A stretch of DNA of 64,000 nucleotides from Modestobacter italicus (GCF_000306785.1 NC_017955.1:4216001-4280000), one strand, 5' to 3'. Counted from the first letter of the stretch, positions 32,039 to 41,069 are shown. Notes: generated from the sequence alone by a model not told the origin. Numbers and translations: made by a program.

Positions 32039-33748
32039 ATGACTTCCAGCCAGCACACCCCTGCCCAGAACGACGGCGCTGACCGCCCGCGCCGTCGCGC
32101 CACCCGCCCCGCCGCCGCGCCCGGCGCGACCGGCGCCTCCCCCGCCTTCCGCGGCGCCCCCGCCGCCGGGCCCACCGGTGACACCGAGGGCGCGCGCCGC
32201 CGCCGCGGTGGCCGCGGCCGCGGCACCGGACCCCGCCCCGAGGGCCAGCAGCCCGCGCCGCGCACCCCGGCCCGCGCCGACGAGCAGGTCCCCGTCGCCC
32301 CGGTCGTCCCGGTCGGCGACGAGGCCACCGTCGTCGCCACCGACACCACCTTCGCCGCCCTCGGCGTCCCGGCCCCGCTGGTCGAGGTGCTCACCGCCAG
32401 CGGCATCGACGCGCCGTTCCCGATCCAGGTCGCCACGCTGCCCGACACGCTGGCCGGCCGCGACGTGCTCGGCCGCGGCCGCACCGGCTCGGGCAAGACG
32501 CTGGCGTTCTCCCTCCCGCTGGTCGCCCGGCTCGCCGCCTCCACCAGCAAGCGGCAGCCCAAGCGCCCGCGCTCGCTGATCCTGGTGCCGACCCGCGAGC
32601 TGGCCAACCAGGTCAACGCGGTCGTCGACCCGCTGGCCCGCGCGCTGGGCATGCGCTCGACCGTCGTGTTCGGCGGGGTCGGGCAGAACCCGCAGGTGCA
32701 GGCGCTGGCCGCCGGCGTCGACGTGCTCATCGCCTGCCCCGGCCGGCTCGAGGACCTCATCGGTCAGGGCCACGCCGACCTGGGCGCCGTCGAGATCACC
32801 ATCCTCGACGAGGCCGACCACATGGCCGACCTGGGCTTCCTGCCCGGCGTCAAGCGCCTGCTGGACCGCACCCCGAAGGTCGGTCAGCGGCTGCTGTTCT
32901 CCGCCACGCTGGACAACGGCGTCGACGTGCTGATCAAGCGCTACCTGGACCGGCCGACCACGCACTCGGTCGACCCGGCCGTCGCCCCGGTCTCCACGAT
33001 GACCCACCACGTGTTCCGGGTCGACCCGCTGGACAAGTCCCAGATCGTCAAGGAGCTCGCCTCGGGCCTGGGCCGCAGCGTGCTGTTCACCCGGACCAAG
33101 CACCAGGCGAAGAAGCTGGCCAAGCAGCTGACCGCGGCCGGCGTGCCCGCCGTCGACCTGCACGGCAACCTGAGCCAGAACGCCCGCGAGCGCAACCTCG
33201 AGGCGTTCAGCACCGGCGAGACCCGGGTGCTCTGCGCGACCGACATCGCCGCCCGCGGCATCCACGTCGACGACGTCGCGATCGTGGTGCACGTCGATCC
33301 GCCGGCCGAGCACAAGGCCTACCTGCACCGCTCGGGCCGGACCGCCCGCGCCGGTGCCGGCGGCACCGTGGTCACCATCGCCACGCCCGACCAGGCCGCC
33401 GAGGTGCGCACCCTGGCCCGCCAGGCCGGCATCACCCCGGAGGTCTCGGCGATCAAGCCGGGCGCCCGGGAGATCACCGCGCTGACCGGCCCGGCCGCGC
33501 CGTTCGTCGAGCCCGCCCCGGTGGCCGCACCGCAGCCGCAGGGCAGCGGCGGTGGCGCCAACGGCGGCCGCCGCCGCCGGTCCGGCGGTGCCGGCACGTC
33601 GTCGGCCTCGACCGCGTCGTCCTCCGGTGGCGGGCGCGGCGGGCAGACCCGGTCGGCCGGCCCGGCGCGCACCCGCGCCGAGCTCGCCGCGCGCGCCGGC
33701 CAGGCACCCAGCGGCGCCGGCCGGGGGCGCGGCCGCTCCGGTCGCTGA
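32039..33748 (+). CDS. DEAD-box ATP-dependent RNA helicase, RhlE/CsdA-like
   Basis: The 569-residue protein has all core motifs in order: Q motif FAALGVPAPLVEVLTASGI...FPIQ, motif I RTGSGKT, PTRELA, ILDEADHMADLGF, SAT in LLFSATLDNG, ATDIAARGIHVDDV and HRSGRTARAG. Both termini are low-complexity: an Arg-Gly-Ala-rich head of about 95 residues and an RGG-like tail that would bind RNA. Roles are ribosome assembly and cold-shock mRNA unwinding. The ATG at 32039 is preceded by GAGGA. The 232 bp upstream hold no gene; a long leader fits cold-shock control, but no element was identified there. Confidence 0.92.
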   Translation: MTSSQHTPAQNDGADRPRRRATRPAAAPGATGASPAFRGAPAAGPTGDTEGARRRRGGRGRGTGPRPEGQQPAPRTPARADEQVPVAPVVPVGDEATVVATDTTFAALGVPAPLVEVLTASGIDAPFPIQVATLPDTLAGRDVLGRGRTGSGKTLAFSLPLVARLAASTSKRQPKRPRSLILVPTRELANQVNAVVDPLARALGMRSTVVFGGVGQNPQVQALAAGVDVLIACPGRLEDLIGQGHADLGAVEITILDEADHMADLGFLPGVKRLLDRTPKVGQRLLFSATLDNGVDVLIKRYLDRPTTHSVDPAVAPVSTMTHHVFRVDPLDKSQIVKELASGLGRSVLFTRTKHQAKKLAKQLTAAGVPAVDLHGNLSQNARERNLEAFSTGETRVLCATDIAARGIHVDDVAIVVHVDPPAEHKAYLHRSGRTARAGAGGTVVTIATPDQAAEVRTLARQAGITPEVSAIKPGAREITALTGPAAPFVEPAPVAAPQPQGSGGGANGGRRRRSGGAGTSSASTASSSGGGRGGQTRSAGPARTRAELAARAGQAPSGAGRGRGRSGR

Positions 33749-33765
33749 CCCCACCCCGACCACCC

Positions 33766-33807
33766 GGGCCGGCGGTGGCCCTCCTCGCAGAGGGTCGCCG
33801 CCGGCCC
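33766..33807 (+). terminator. Hairpin terminator after the DEAD-box helicase gene
   Basis: The arms GGGCCGGCGGTGGCCCTC (33766-33783) and 33790-33807 pair at 16 of 18 positions around the loop CTCGCA. It starts 18 nt after the helicase stop. Confidence 0.75.
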
Positions 33808-33853
33808 GGTCCCGTCCCACCCCCCGGTCGCGGGTGGCGGACCGGGCGACGAC

Positions 33854-33878
33854 GATGGTGCTTGAGCACTGCACCATC
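33854..33878. promoter_or_regulatory. Nested inverted repeat upstream of the DoxX-like gene
   Basis: GATGGTGC (33854-33861) and GCACCATC (33871-33878) are perfect 8-bp arms with a 9-nt spacer. Inside, GTGCT-TG-AGCAC (33858-33869) forms an overlapping second palindrome. It lies 22-47 bp before the start codon, where an operator would overlap the promoter. No known regulator consensus recognised. Confidence 0.5.
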
Positions 33879-33900
33879 CCCGTCGCCAGTGAGGTCCACC

Positions 33901-34500
33901 ATGCGCCTGCCCATCACCCCCGCCGAGATCGCGCCCCGCGTCGCGACCGGCGCGTTCATCCTCAACTCCGGCCTCGGCAAGCGCGGCGCCGACGAGGGCA
34001 CCGCGGCCGGGCTGCACGGCTTCGCCGCCGGCACCTACCCGTTCCTCAAGGACGTCCCCCCGGCCACCTTCGCCAAGGTGCTGTCCACGGCCGAGATCAG
34101 CGTCGGTGCGCTGCTGCTGACCCCGTTCGTGCCGACCGCGGTCGCCGGCGCGGCCCTGACCGGCTTCTCCTCGGGCCTGCTGGGCCTCTACCTGCGCACC
34201 CCGGGGATGACCAAGCCCGGCCGGAGCGTGGCCCCCACCCAGGAGGGCCTGCCCATCGCCAAGGACGTCTGGATGCTGGGCATCGGGATCGGCCTTCTCA
34301 CCCAGGGGCTCCTCGACCGGCAGTCGCGCACGGCCGGTGACACCGTCGTCGACCGCCGGGCCGCCCGGGCCAAGGCCAAGCAGGCCCGCCAGGCGCAGGC
34401 CCGCAAGGCCGCCAAGGTGAGCAAGCGGGCCAGCCGGAAGGCTGCCAAGCAGGCCGGGATCGCCGCCGAGGCGCGCCGCGAGGCCGTCGCCGTCTCCTAG
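33901..34500 (+). CDS. DoxX-like small membrane protein with basic tail
   Basis: A 199-residue protein. Hydrophobic segments lie at about residues 48-100 (EISVGALLLTPFVPTAVAGA, GFSSGLLGLYLRTP) and 118-137 (DVWMLGIGIGLLTQGLL), and the segment order resembles DoxX-family proteins. The last 55 residues are Lys/Arg/Ala-rich, probably a cytoplasmic helix able to bind acidic partners. Its TAG stop overlaps the TAG stop of the opposite-strand hydrolase gene in the palindrome CTAG (34497-34500). Start ATG at 33901. Function unknown. Confidence 0.6.
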   Translation: MRLPITPAEIAPRVATGAFILNSGLGKRGADEGTAAGLHGFAAGTYPFLKDVPPATFAKVLSTAEISVGALLLTPFVPTAVAGAALTGFSSGLLGLYLRTPGMTKPGRSVAPTQEGLPIAKDVWMLGIGIGLLTQGLLDRQSRTAGDTVVDRRAARAKAKQARQAQARKAAKVSKRASRKAAKQAGIAAEARREAVAVS

Positions 34501-35189
34501 TCGGCCGCCCCGCGGAGGCACCCCACCAGCTCGCCGACCAGTTCGGCGACGGCGGCGGGGTGGGTCTGCGGGGTCATGTGCGCCGCCCCGGGGAGCTCGA
34601 CGAGCCGGCCCCGGGGCGCGCACCGGGCCAGGTGGGCGGCCCAGTCGTGCGGGCACAGCGCGTCCCGCTCCCCGCGGACGACGACGACCGGGACGCCGAC
34701 CCGGCGCAGCCGCTCGTCGACCCGGTCGCGGGAGGCCCGCCGCCACAGCGCGGCCATCGCCACCGGGCCGGTGTGCAGCCACTGGGCCAGCACCAGCGGC
34801 AGCTGCCACCAGGGCTCGCGGAGCGCGGTGCGCACCCAGCGGGCCGCCAGCACGGTGGGCCGGCGCAGCCGCGGGTCGGTGGTCGGGCCGAGCAGCAGCA
34901 GGCCGGCCACCCGCGGGTCCGCCTCGGCGGCCGCGACCACCACCTGGCAGCTCTGCGAGTGCCCGACCAGCACCACCGGCCCGCTGCCGAGCTGCGCGCG
35001 GAGCCCCTCGGCCAGCTCGGGCAGCGTGCCGACGGAGCGGCGCAGCCCCATACCGGGCAGAATGGCCACCGTCCCGCTGCTGCGCCGTCGCAGTCGAGCG
35101 GAGGAGCGCCCGTCCAGGCCCAGGCCTGGCACGCACACGATCCTGGGAACACCTGCCGACCCGGCAGCGCTGACCCAGGTGGAGCTCAC
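34497..35189 (-). CDS. Alpha/beta hydrolase
   Basis: The 230-residue protein has a small alpha/beta-hydrolase fold: oxyanion strand RIVCVPGLGLDG, nucleophile elbow VVLVGHSQSCQVV, acid in VVRGERDALCPHDW, and base in LPGAAHMTPQTHP. The substrate is unknown. The GTG at 35189 is the likeliest start, giving the usual lead into the first strand; the ribosome site is weak. Uses a TAG stop, rare in this window, that overlaps the convergent gene's stop. Confidence 0.75.
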   Translation of the reverse strand: MSSTWVSAAGSAGVPRIVCVPGLGLDGRSSARLRRRSSGTVAILPGMGLRRSVGTLPELAEGLRAQLGSGPVVLVGHSQSCQVVVAAAEADPRVAGLLLLGPTTDPRLRRPTVLAARWVRTALREPWWQLPLVLAQWLHTGPVAMAALWRRASRDRVDERLRRVGVPVVVVRGERDALCPHDWAAHLARCAPRGRLVELPGAAHMTPQTHPAAVAELVGELVGCLRGAAD

Positions 35190-35236
35190 CACGCCACCCG
35201 GCGGAGGTCGAGCGCAGCAGCCCACAGCGCGGTGGG

Positions 35237-35251
35237 ATGATGAGTCATCAT
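35237..35251. promoter_or_regulatory. AT-rich perfect palindrome before ndh
   Basis: ATGATGA-G-TCATCAT at 35237-35251 is perfectly symmetric about the central G. Its low GC content stands out in this sequence. It lies 22 bp upstream of the ndh start, between the divergent hydrolase and ndh genes, so it is a candidate operator for either. It does not match the Rex consensus. Confidence 0.6.
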
Positions 35252-35272
35252 GACGACATATCAGGAGGCACC

Positions 35273-36676
35273 GTGACCACCGCGACCCAGCCCACCGGAC
35301 AGCGACCCCGGGTCGTCATCGTCGGGTCGGGGTTCGGCGGTCTCTTCGCCGCCCAGCGGCTCAAGAAGGCCCCTGTCGACGTCACGCTCATCGGCAAGAC
35401 GACCCACCACCTCTTCCAGCCGCTGCTCTACCAGGTGGCCACCGGCATCCTCTCCGAGGGCGAGATCGCCCCGGCCACCCGGGAGATCCTCTCCCGGCAG
35501 GACAACGCGCGCGTCGTCCTCGGTGAGGTCACCGACATCGACCTCGCCGCCCGCACCGTCACCTCGGTCGTGCTCGGCCGCACCACGGTGCACGAGTACG
35601 ACGAGCTGATCGTCGCCGCCGGCGCCGGGCAGTCCTACTTCGGCAACGACCAGTTCGCCGAGTACGCCCCCGGCATGAAGAGCATCGACGACGCCCTCGA
35701 GCTGCGCGGCCGGATCTTCGGCGCCTTCGAGCTGGCCGAGCTGGCCACCGACCCGGCCGAGATCGACCGCCTGCTGACCTTCGTCGTGGTCGGCGCCGGC
35801 CCGACCGGGGTGGAGATGGCCGGCCAGATCGCCGAGCTGGCCCGCCGCACGCTGCGCCGCGACTTCCGCAACATCGACCCGACCAGCGCCCGGGTGATCC
35901 TGCTCGACGCCGCGCCCAAGGTGCTGCCGCCGTTCGCCGACTCCCTCGGCCAGAACGCGCACAAGCGGCTCAACGAGATCGGCGTCGAGGTCCAGCTCGG
36001 CGCGATGGTCACCAACGTCGACGCCGACGGCATCGTGGTCAAGGACGGCGACGGGCACGAGCGCCGCATCCACTCCGCGACCAAGATCTGGGCCGCCGGC
36101 GTGCAGGCCAGTGCGCTGGGCAAGCTGCTCGGCGAACAGTCCGGCGCGGCGGTCGACCGGGCCGGCCGGGTCTCCGTGCAGCCCGACCTCACCCTCCCCG
36201 GGCACCCCGAGGTGCACGTCGTCGGCGACATGATCTCGCTGAACCGGCTCCCCGGCGTGGCCCAGGTGGCCATCCAGGGCGGGCGCTTCGCCGCGGACGC
36301 CGTCAAGGCCCGTGCCGCCGGCCGCCCGACCGCGCCGGAGTTCCACTACCACGACAAGGGCAGCATGGCGACGGTCGCGCGGTTCGCCGCGGTCGCCGAC
36401 CTGGGCAAGCTCAAGTTCACCGGCTTCATCGCCTGGGTGATGTGGTTGGTCGTGCACATCTTCTACGTCGTGGGCTTCAAGAGCCGCTTCACCACCGCGC
36501 TCGGCTGGGCGGTCAGCTTCCTGGGCCGCGGCCGCGGGCAGCGCACGGCCACCCAGCAGCAGGTCTACGGCCGGCTGGCCCTGGAGGAGCTCGGCTCGTC
36601 CTTCGAGGTCTCCAAGACCGGCGGCCGCAAGGACGCCCTGGTGGCGGTCGACGCGACCGGGCGCGAGTCCGCCTGA
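35273..36676 (+). CDS. ndh: Type II NADH dehydrogenase (NDH-2)
   Basis: This 467-residue flavoprotein oxidises NADH and reduces the menaquinone pool without pumping protons. FAD site VIVGSGFGGLFAAQRL at about 13-28, NADH site VVVGAGPTGVEMAGQIAELA in the middle, the quinone-site region Q-P-L-L-Y-Q-V-A and P-G-V-A-Q-V-A-I-Q-G-G, and a C-terminal hydrophobic amphipathic stretch FIAWVMWLVVHIFYVVGF that anchors it to the membrane. AGGAGG at 35263-35268 decides for the GTG at 35273 over upstream ATGs inside the palindrome. A strong hairpin follows at 36691. Confidence 0.93.
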   Translation: MTTATQPTGQRPRVVIVGSGFGGLFAAQRLKKAPVDVTLIGKTTHHLFQPLLYQVATGILSEGEIAPATREILSRQDNARVVLGEVTDIDLAARTVTSVVLGRTTVHEYDELIVAAGAGQSYFGNDQFAEYAPGMKSIDDALELRGRIFGAFELAELATDPAEIDRLLTFVVVGAGPTGVEMAGQIAELARRTLRRDFRNIDPTSARVILLDAAPKVLPPFADSLGQNAHKRLNEIGVEVQLGAMVTNVDADGIVVKDGDGHERRIHSATKIWAAGVQASALGKLLGEQSGAAVDRAGRVSVQPDLTLPGHPEVHVVGDMISLNRLPGVAQVAIQGGRFAADAVKARAAGRPTAPEFHYHDKGSMATVARFAAVADLGKLKFTGFIAWVMWLVVHIFYVVGFKSRFTTALGWAVSFLGRGRGQRTATQQQVYGRLALEELGSSFEVSKTGGRKDALVAVDATGRESA

Positions 36677-36690
36677 CCCAGCCCGTACGG

Positions 36691-36732
36691 CCGAGGCCCG
36701 GCCCCCCGCAGCACGCGGGGGCCGGGCCTCGG
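36691..36732. terminator. Strong hairpin terminator between ndh and the dehydrogenase gene
   Basis: The arms pair over 18 bp (left arm starts CCGAGGCCCGGCCCCC at 36691, right arm 36715-36732) with one bulged C and a loop of about 5 nt. It lies between convergent stops at 36676 and 36744 and may serve both genes. Confidence 0.85.
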
Positions 36733-36743
36733 TCGTGCCGGGG

Positions 36744-38204
36744 TCAGAACGGGTAGCTCGGCAGGTCCCCGCGCAGCGTGACCCACTGGGTCTCGGTGAA
36801 CGCCTCGATGTTGGCCTGCGGACCGCCGTGCCGGGAGCCGGTGCCCGAGGCGCCGACGCCGCCGAACGGGGCGACCGCCTCGTCGTTGACCGTCTGGTCG
36901 TTGATGTGCACCAGCCCGGCCGGGATGCGCTCGGCCAGCTGCAGCCCGGCGTAGACGTCGCGGGTCAGGATGCCCAGTGAGAGCCCGTACTCGGTGCCGG
37001 CGGCCAGCGCCGCGACCTCGTCGACCGAGGAGAACGGCGTCACCGGGGCGACCGGGCCGAAGATCTCCTGCTGGTAGGCGGGCGCGTCGACCGGCACGTC
37101 GCCGAGCACCGTCGGCCGGTAGAACAGCCCCTCGTAGGTGCCCCCGGTGCGCACGGTGGCGCCGGCCTCGACGCTGGCGGTGACCAGGCCGTGCACCCGG
37201 TCCCGCTGGCCGGCGTCGATGATCGGCCCGAGCGCGACCTGCTCCCGGAACGGGTCGCCCACCGGCAGGTGCTCCACCTTGCTGGCGAGCACCGCCGTGT
37301 ACTCCTCGGCGATCGAGGCGTGCACCAGGTGCCGGGACGTCGCCATGCAGATCTGCCCGGAGTGGGCGAAGGTCCCCCACGCGCCGACCGACGCCGCCGC
37401 CGTGACGTCGACGTCGGGCATCACGATCAGCGCGGAGTTCCCGCCGAGCTCCAGGTGCGCCCGCTTGAGGTGCTGACCGGCCAGCGCACCCACCGCCCGG
37501 CCGGCCTTCGTGGAACCGGTGAACGCGATGACCCGGACCGCCGGGTCGACCACCAGCGCCTCGCCGACGTCGGCGCCGCCGGGCAGCACCTGGAACACCC
37601 CGGCCGGCACGCCGGCCTCCTCGAACACCCGGGCGAACACCGCGCCGCCGGAGATCGCCGTCCGCGGGTCGGGCTTGAGGACCACCGCGTTGCCCAGCGC
37701 CAGCGCCGGGGCGATGGCGCGGATCGCCAGGATCGTCGGCACGTTGAACGGGGCGATGACGCCGACGACCCCGGCCGGCACCCGGCGGGCGAAGGACAGC
37801 CGCGGCGACCCGGTGCGCAGCAGCTCACCGTAGGGGTGGCTGGGCAGCGCCGAGGCCTCGTAGCACTCCTGCGCGCTGGTGTGCACCTGGAAGTCGCCGA
37901 AGGGCAGGATCGACCCGGACTCCCGCGCCAGCCAGCCCTTGATCTCCTCGGCGTTGGCCGTGAGCAGGTCGCCGGCCCGGCGCAGGACGGCGGCGCGCTG
38001 CTCGAACGGCAGGGCCGCCCACGCCCGCTGCGCCTGCACCGCCCGCGCGCCGGCCTTCTCCACGTCGGCGGGGGTGGCCTGGCCGACCTCCCCCAGCTCG
38101 TCCCCGGTGGCCGGCTCGACCGCGGTGTAGGTGCCGCCGCTGCCGTCGGTCCAGGCCCCCGTCCAGACCTTGCCCCGCCATGCGCCGTCCTCGAGCAGTG
38201 CCAT
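36744..38204 (-). CDS. Benzaldehyde/vanillin-type aldehyde dehydrogenase
   Basis: A 486-residue ALDH. The cofactor segment is IAPFNVPTILAIRAIAPALA, the base Glu lies in LELGGNSALIV, the catalytic Cys in HSGQICMATSRHLVH, and the ends are QQEIFGPVAPV and FGGVGASGTGSRHGG. The H-S-G-Q-I-C-M-A-T-S and N-V-P-T-I-L-A segments are those of the aromatic aldehyde group (XylC, vanillin dehydrogenase). It would oxidise aromatic aldehydes to acids; with the tannase-like esterase this hints at plant phenolic use, which is inference. Start ATG at 38204 after GAGGCGAGGGG. Confidence 0.88.
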   Translation of the reverse strand: MALLEDGAWRGKVWTGAWTDGSGGTYTAVEPATGDELGEVGQATPADVEKAGARAVQAQRAWAALPFEQRAAVLRRAGDLLTANAEEIKGWLARESGSILPFGDFQVHTSAQECYEASALPSHPYGELLRTGSPRLSFARRVPAGVVGVIAPFNVPTILAIRAIAPALALGNAVVLKPDPRTAISGGAVFARVFEEAGVPAGVFQVLPGGADVGEALVVDPAVRVIAFTGSTKAGRAVGALAGQHLKRAHLELGGNSALIVMPDVDVTAAASVGAWGTFAHSGQICMATSRHLVHASIAEEYTAVLASKVEHLPVGDPFREQVALGPIIDAGQRDRVHGLVTASVEAGATVRTGGTYEGLFYRPTVLGDVPVDAPAYQQEIFGPVAPVTPFSSVDEVAALAAGTEYGLSLGILTRDVYAGLQLAERIPAGLVHINDQTVNDEAVAPFGGVGASGTGSRHGGPQANIEAFTETQWVTLRGDLPSYPF

Positions 38205-38362
38205 CTGTGCCCCTCGCCTCGTCCCTGTCCTGAGCTGCTCCGGCGACCCCGCCGGCCGGGGTCCAGGGTGCCAGGGGCCCGCAGCCGACCTCACCCGGAC
38301 GGGTCGCCGCAGCCCCGCGCCGGGTCTCGCCGACCACCGGTCCGGCCGATCCTCCCGCTGAC

Positions 38363-39307
38363 ATGGACGAGGACACGACAGGCAGCAGGCTGCCGCCGCA
38401 CGTGGGGCTGCTCGCGCTGCTGCACGGTGCCGGCGGGCTGCTCTGCGCGGTCGGCGCGCTGTGGCCGATGAGCCCGGACACCCCGGTGGGGCTCGCCTGG
38501 GTGCTGGCCGGGGTCGGCCTGACCGTGGCCGCGCTGCTGGTGACCGCCGGCGAGCGGTTGCCCGCACCGGCCCAGCAGGCCGCGCTGGCCCTGTTCTCGC
38601 TGCTGCTGGGCCTGCTCGCCGCCCGGTCGGCCACCGCCGAGGGGGTCATCGGCCTCGGGCCGGTGCTGCTGTGCACCGGCCTGTACGCGGCCCACTTCCT
38701 CCCCCTCCCAGCGGCGCGGGCGCAGGTGCTGCTCGCGGTCGGGGCGGCCACCGCCGGCGCGCTCGCCGCCCGCCCCTCGGGCTTCCTGCTGCCGTGGTCG
38801 ATCGCCGTGATCACCGCGCTGGTGGTCACCGAGTCGCACGGCCGGCTGATCGGCCGGCTGCGCACCCAGGCCTCCGTCGACCCGCTCACCGGCGTGGCCA
38901 ACCGGCGCGCCTGGGAGGCGGAGGCGACCCGCGACCTGGCCCGGGCGGCGCGCACCGGCGAGCCGCTGACCGTCGCGATCCTCGACCTCGACGGGTTCAA
39001 GGAGGTCAACGACCGCGACGGGCACGGCGCCGGCGACCGGCTGCTGCGCCAGGTCGCGACCGCCTGGCGGACCCGGCTGCGGACCTCGGACCTGCTGGGC
39101 CGGTACGGCGGGGACGAGTTCGTGCTCTGCCTGCCGGGCACGGACGCCCGCACCGCCGTCGACGTGCTGCAGCGCCTGGACGGCGGCCTGCCGGTCGGGT
39201 GGTCGGTCGGCACGGCGACCGCGGACCGCGGGGACTCGCTGACCGAGCTGCTGCAGCGCGCCGACGTCCGGCTGTACGAGGGCAAGCGCGCCCGCCGGAG
39301 CCGCTGA
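38363..39307 (+). CDS. Membrane diguanylate cyclase (GGDEF)
   Basis: The 314-residue protein has about six transmembrane segments in residues 13-155 and a cytoplasmic GGDEF domain from about 170: DPLTGVANRRAW, LDLDGFKEVND, GHGAGDRLL, and the active site RYGGDEFVL. The site is intact, so it should make cyclic di-GMP from two GTP. There is no visible RxxD inhibitory site four residues ahead of the motif (DLLGRYGGDEF). No EAL domain. Start ATG at 38363; convergent with the frameshifted gene that ends at 39315. Confidence 0.9.
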   Translation: MDEDTTGSRLPPHVGLLALLHGAGGLLCAVGALWPMSPDTPVGLAWVLAGVGLTVAALLVTAGERLPAPAQQAALALFSLLLGLLAARSATAEGVIGLGPVLLCTGLYAAHFLPLPAARAQVLLAVGAATAGALAARPSGFLLPWSIAVITALVVTESHGRLIGRLRTQASVDPLTGVANRRAWEAEATRDLARAARTGEPLTVAILDLDGFKEVNDRDGHGAGDRLLRQVATAWRTRLRTSDLLGRYGGDEFVLCLPGTDARTAVDVLQRLDGGLPVGWSVGTATADRGDSLTELLQRADVRLYEGKRARRSR

Positions 39308-39314
39308 CCGGCGC

Positions 39315-40228
39315 TCAGCGCCCCCCTGCCTCCAGGTCCGCCACCCGGGCGGCCGACCGGTCCCGGATCGCCGCGGCCGTCTCCGACCGGCGGACGGCGG
39401 CGTCCCGCCGCCGCTCGGTCTGCTGGGCGCGGGTGGCCGCCTCGGTGGCCTCCCGCTCGGCCCGGCGCAGCTCCTTCTCGAGCTCGTCGGCCCGCCGGCG
39501 CAGCTCCTCGCGCCGCTGCTGCGCCTCGGTGAGCTCCTGCTCGGCCGCCGCCGCCGTCGCCGCCGCATCGCGGGCGACCCCGGCGGCCTCCTCGGCATCG
39601 CGGCGGGCCTGCTCGAGCTCGCGCTGCCGGCGCTCCTCGGCCTCGCGGCGGCGCCGGTCCGCGCCGTCCTCCGCCGGCTCCTCCGGCTCCGCGGCGCGCC
39701 GGGGGCGGGCGCGGAGCGCACCGGCGTCGCCAGGGCACCGCTGAGGTCGACCGGCCCGAGGCCGCTGTAGGTCAGCGCGGTGGTCAGCCGGCCAGCGGCC
39801 AGCGCCTCCCCGGCGTCCGGGTCGACGACGGCCGCCCGCAGCGTGCTCTCCACCTGCTCGGCGACGGCGCTGCTGACGTCGTGGCCCTCCGCGTGGGCCA
39901 GCCCGCGGGCCTGCCTGGCCAGCGCGGCCACCACCTGGTTGCGCTGCTGGCCGAGCTGGCGGAGCTCGGGCCCGGACAGCGCCTGCTGGGCCTGGCGCAG
40001 CATCTCGCCGACCTCGCGGAGCTGGCTGACCTCCTCGGGCCGGCGGCGGACGAGCAGGTTGCAGACCCAGGCCGCGGTCGTCGGCTTGGGCAGCGCGGCG
40101 ACCGCCTTGGCCAGCTCCTTGTCCTGCCCCTTGGCCCGGTCGCGGGCGGCGGTGCGGGCCGCGACGAACTCCTCGGGCGGGACGCCGTAGAGCTCCTCGG
40201 CGACCTCGTCCAGCGCGTCGTCGTCCAC
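39315..40228 (-). pseudogene. Conserved actinobacterial coiled-coil protein, frameshifted
   Basis: GTG start at 40228. The first 170 residues are well formed (LAKAVAALPKPTTAAWVCNL, LRQLGQQRNQVVAALA, LTTALTYSGLGPVDLSGALA). At the G5 run at 39701-39705 the frame breaks: continuing gives Arg-Ser-Pro nonsense, while the -1/+2 frame gives a clear coiled coil (RRAAEPEEPAEDGADRRRRE, EQELTEAQQRREELRRRADE, RAEREATEATRAQQTERRRD) ending at the TGA at 39315. One more G in the run restores about 304 codons. Function unknown; possibly DNA or envelope associated. It lies 22 bp after the SDR gene and probably shares its transcript. Confidence 0.8.
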
Positions 40229-40250
40229 CGCTGCTCCTCCTCGCCGCCGG

Positions 40251-41060
40251 TCAGGGACGGCGCCAGTCGTCGGCGGTCATGTGCGAGCCGGCCGTCGGCC
40301 CCATCTGCAGCATGCCGCCGTCGACCGCCCAGGAGGCCCCGGTGACGTAGGCCGCGGCCGGTGAGGCGAGGAAGGCGACCACCGCGGCGACCTCCCGGGC
40401 GTCGCCGGGGCGGCCGAGCGGGACGCCCGGGCGGTGCTTCCCCGGCGCGGTCGGGTTCTCGTCCTCCTGCCCGGTCATCGGGGTGGCGATCTCGCCGGGG
40501 GCGACGGCGTTGACCGTGATGCCGTGCTCGGCGAGCTCCAGGGCGGCCACCCGGGTGAGCAGGCCGAGCCCGCCCTTGGCGGCGCAGTAGGCGGCCGCCC
40601 CCACCCGCGGCTGGTGCTCGTGGACGCTGGTGATGTTGACGATCCGGCCGCCGCGCCCGGCGGCGACCATCCGCCGCGCCGCGCGCTGCAGGCACAGGAA
40701 GGCGCCGTCGAGGTCGGTGGCGAGCACGGTGCGCCAGGTGTCGTAGCCGGTGTCGAGCAGGGCGGTGCTGTGCCCGGTCCCGGCGCAGTTGACCAGCACG
40801 TCCAGGCCGCCGAGCGCCTCGGCCAGCTCGTCGACGACGTCCGCGGCGTCCGGCAGCCGGGTGAGGTCGAGGTGGCGCACCTCGGCGCGGCGGCCGGTGC
40901 GGCGGACCTCCTCGGCGGTCGCCTGCGCGGCGGCCTCCTCCTGGTACCAGGTGACGCCGACGTCGCAGCCGGCCTCGGCGAGGGCGACGGCGGTGGCCCG
41001 GCCGATGCCGGACTCGGAGCCGGTGACGACGGCGGTGCTTGGCTGGGGGCTCTCGGTCAT
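40251..41060 (-). CDS. Short-chain dehydrogenase/reductase
   Basis: A 269-residue classical SDR. Cofactor motif TGSESGIG at about 14-21, HLDLT (Asp after the second strand), NCAGTG in place of N-A-G, the catalytic Ser in ITSVHEH, and Tyr-x-x-x-Lys in YCAAKGG; a C-terminal GASWAVDGGM closes the fold. NADP(H) preference is suggested by the Trp-Tyr-Gln after the second strand but is not certain. Substrate unknown. Start ATG at 41060, 9 bp after the WYL regulator stop on the same strand. Confidence 0.92.
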   Translation of the reverse strand: MTESPQPSTAVVTGSESGIGRATAVALAEAGCDVGVTWYQEEAAAQATAEEVRRTGRRAEVRHLDLTRLPDAADVVDELAEALGGLDVLVNCAGTGHSTALLDTGYDTWRTVLATDLDGAFLCLQRAARRMVAAGRGGRIVNITSVHEHQPRVGAAAYCAAKGGLGLLTRVAALELAEHGITVNAVAPGEIATPMTGQEDENPTAPGKHRPGVPLGRPGDAREVAAVVAFLASPAAAYVTGASWAVDGGMLQMGPTAGSHMTADDWRRP

Positions 41061-41069
41061 GGCCCGCCG

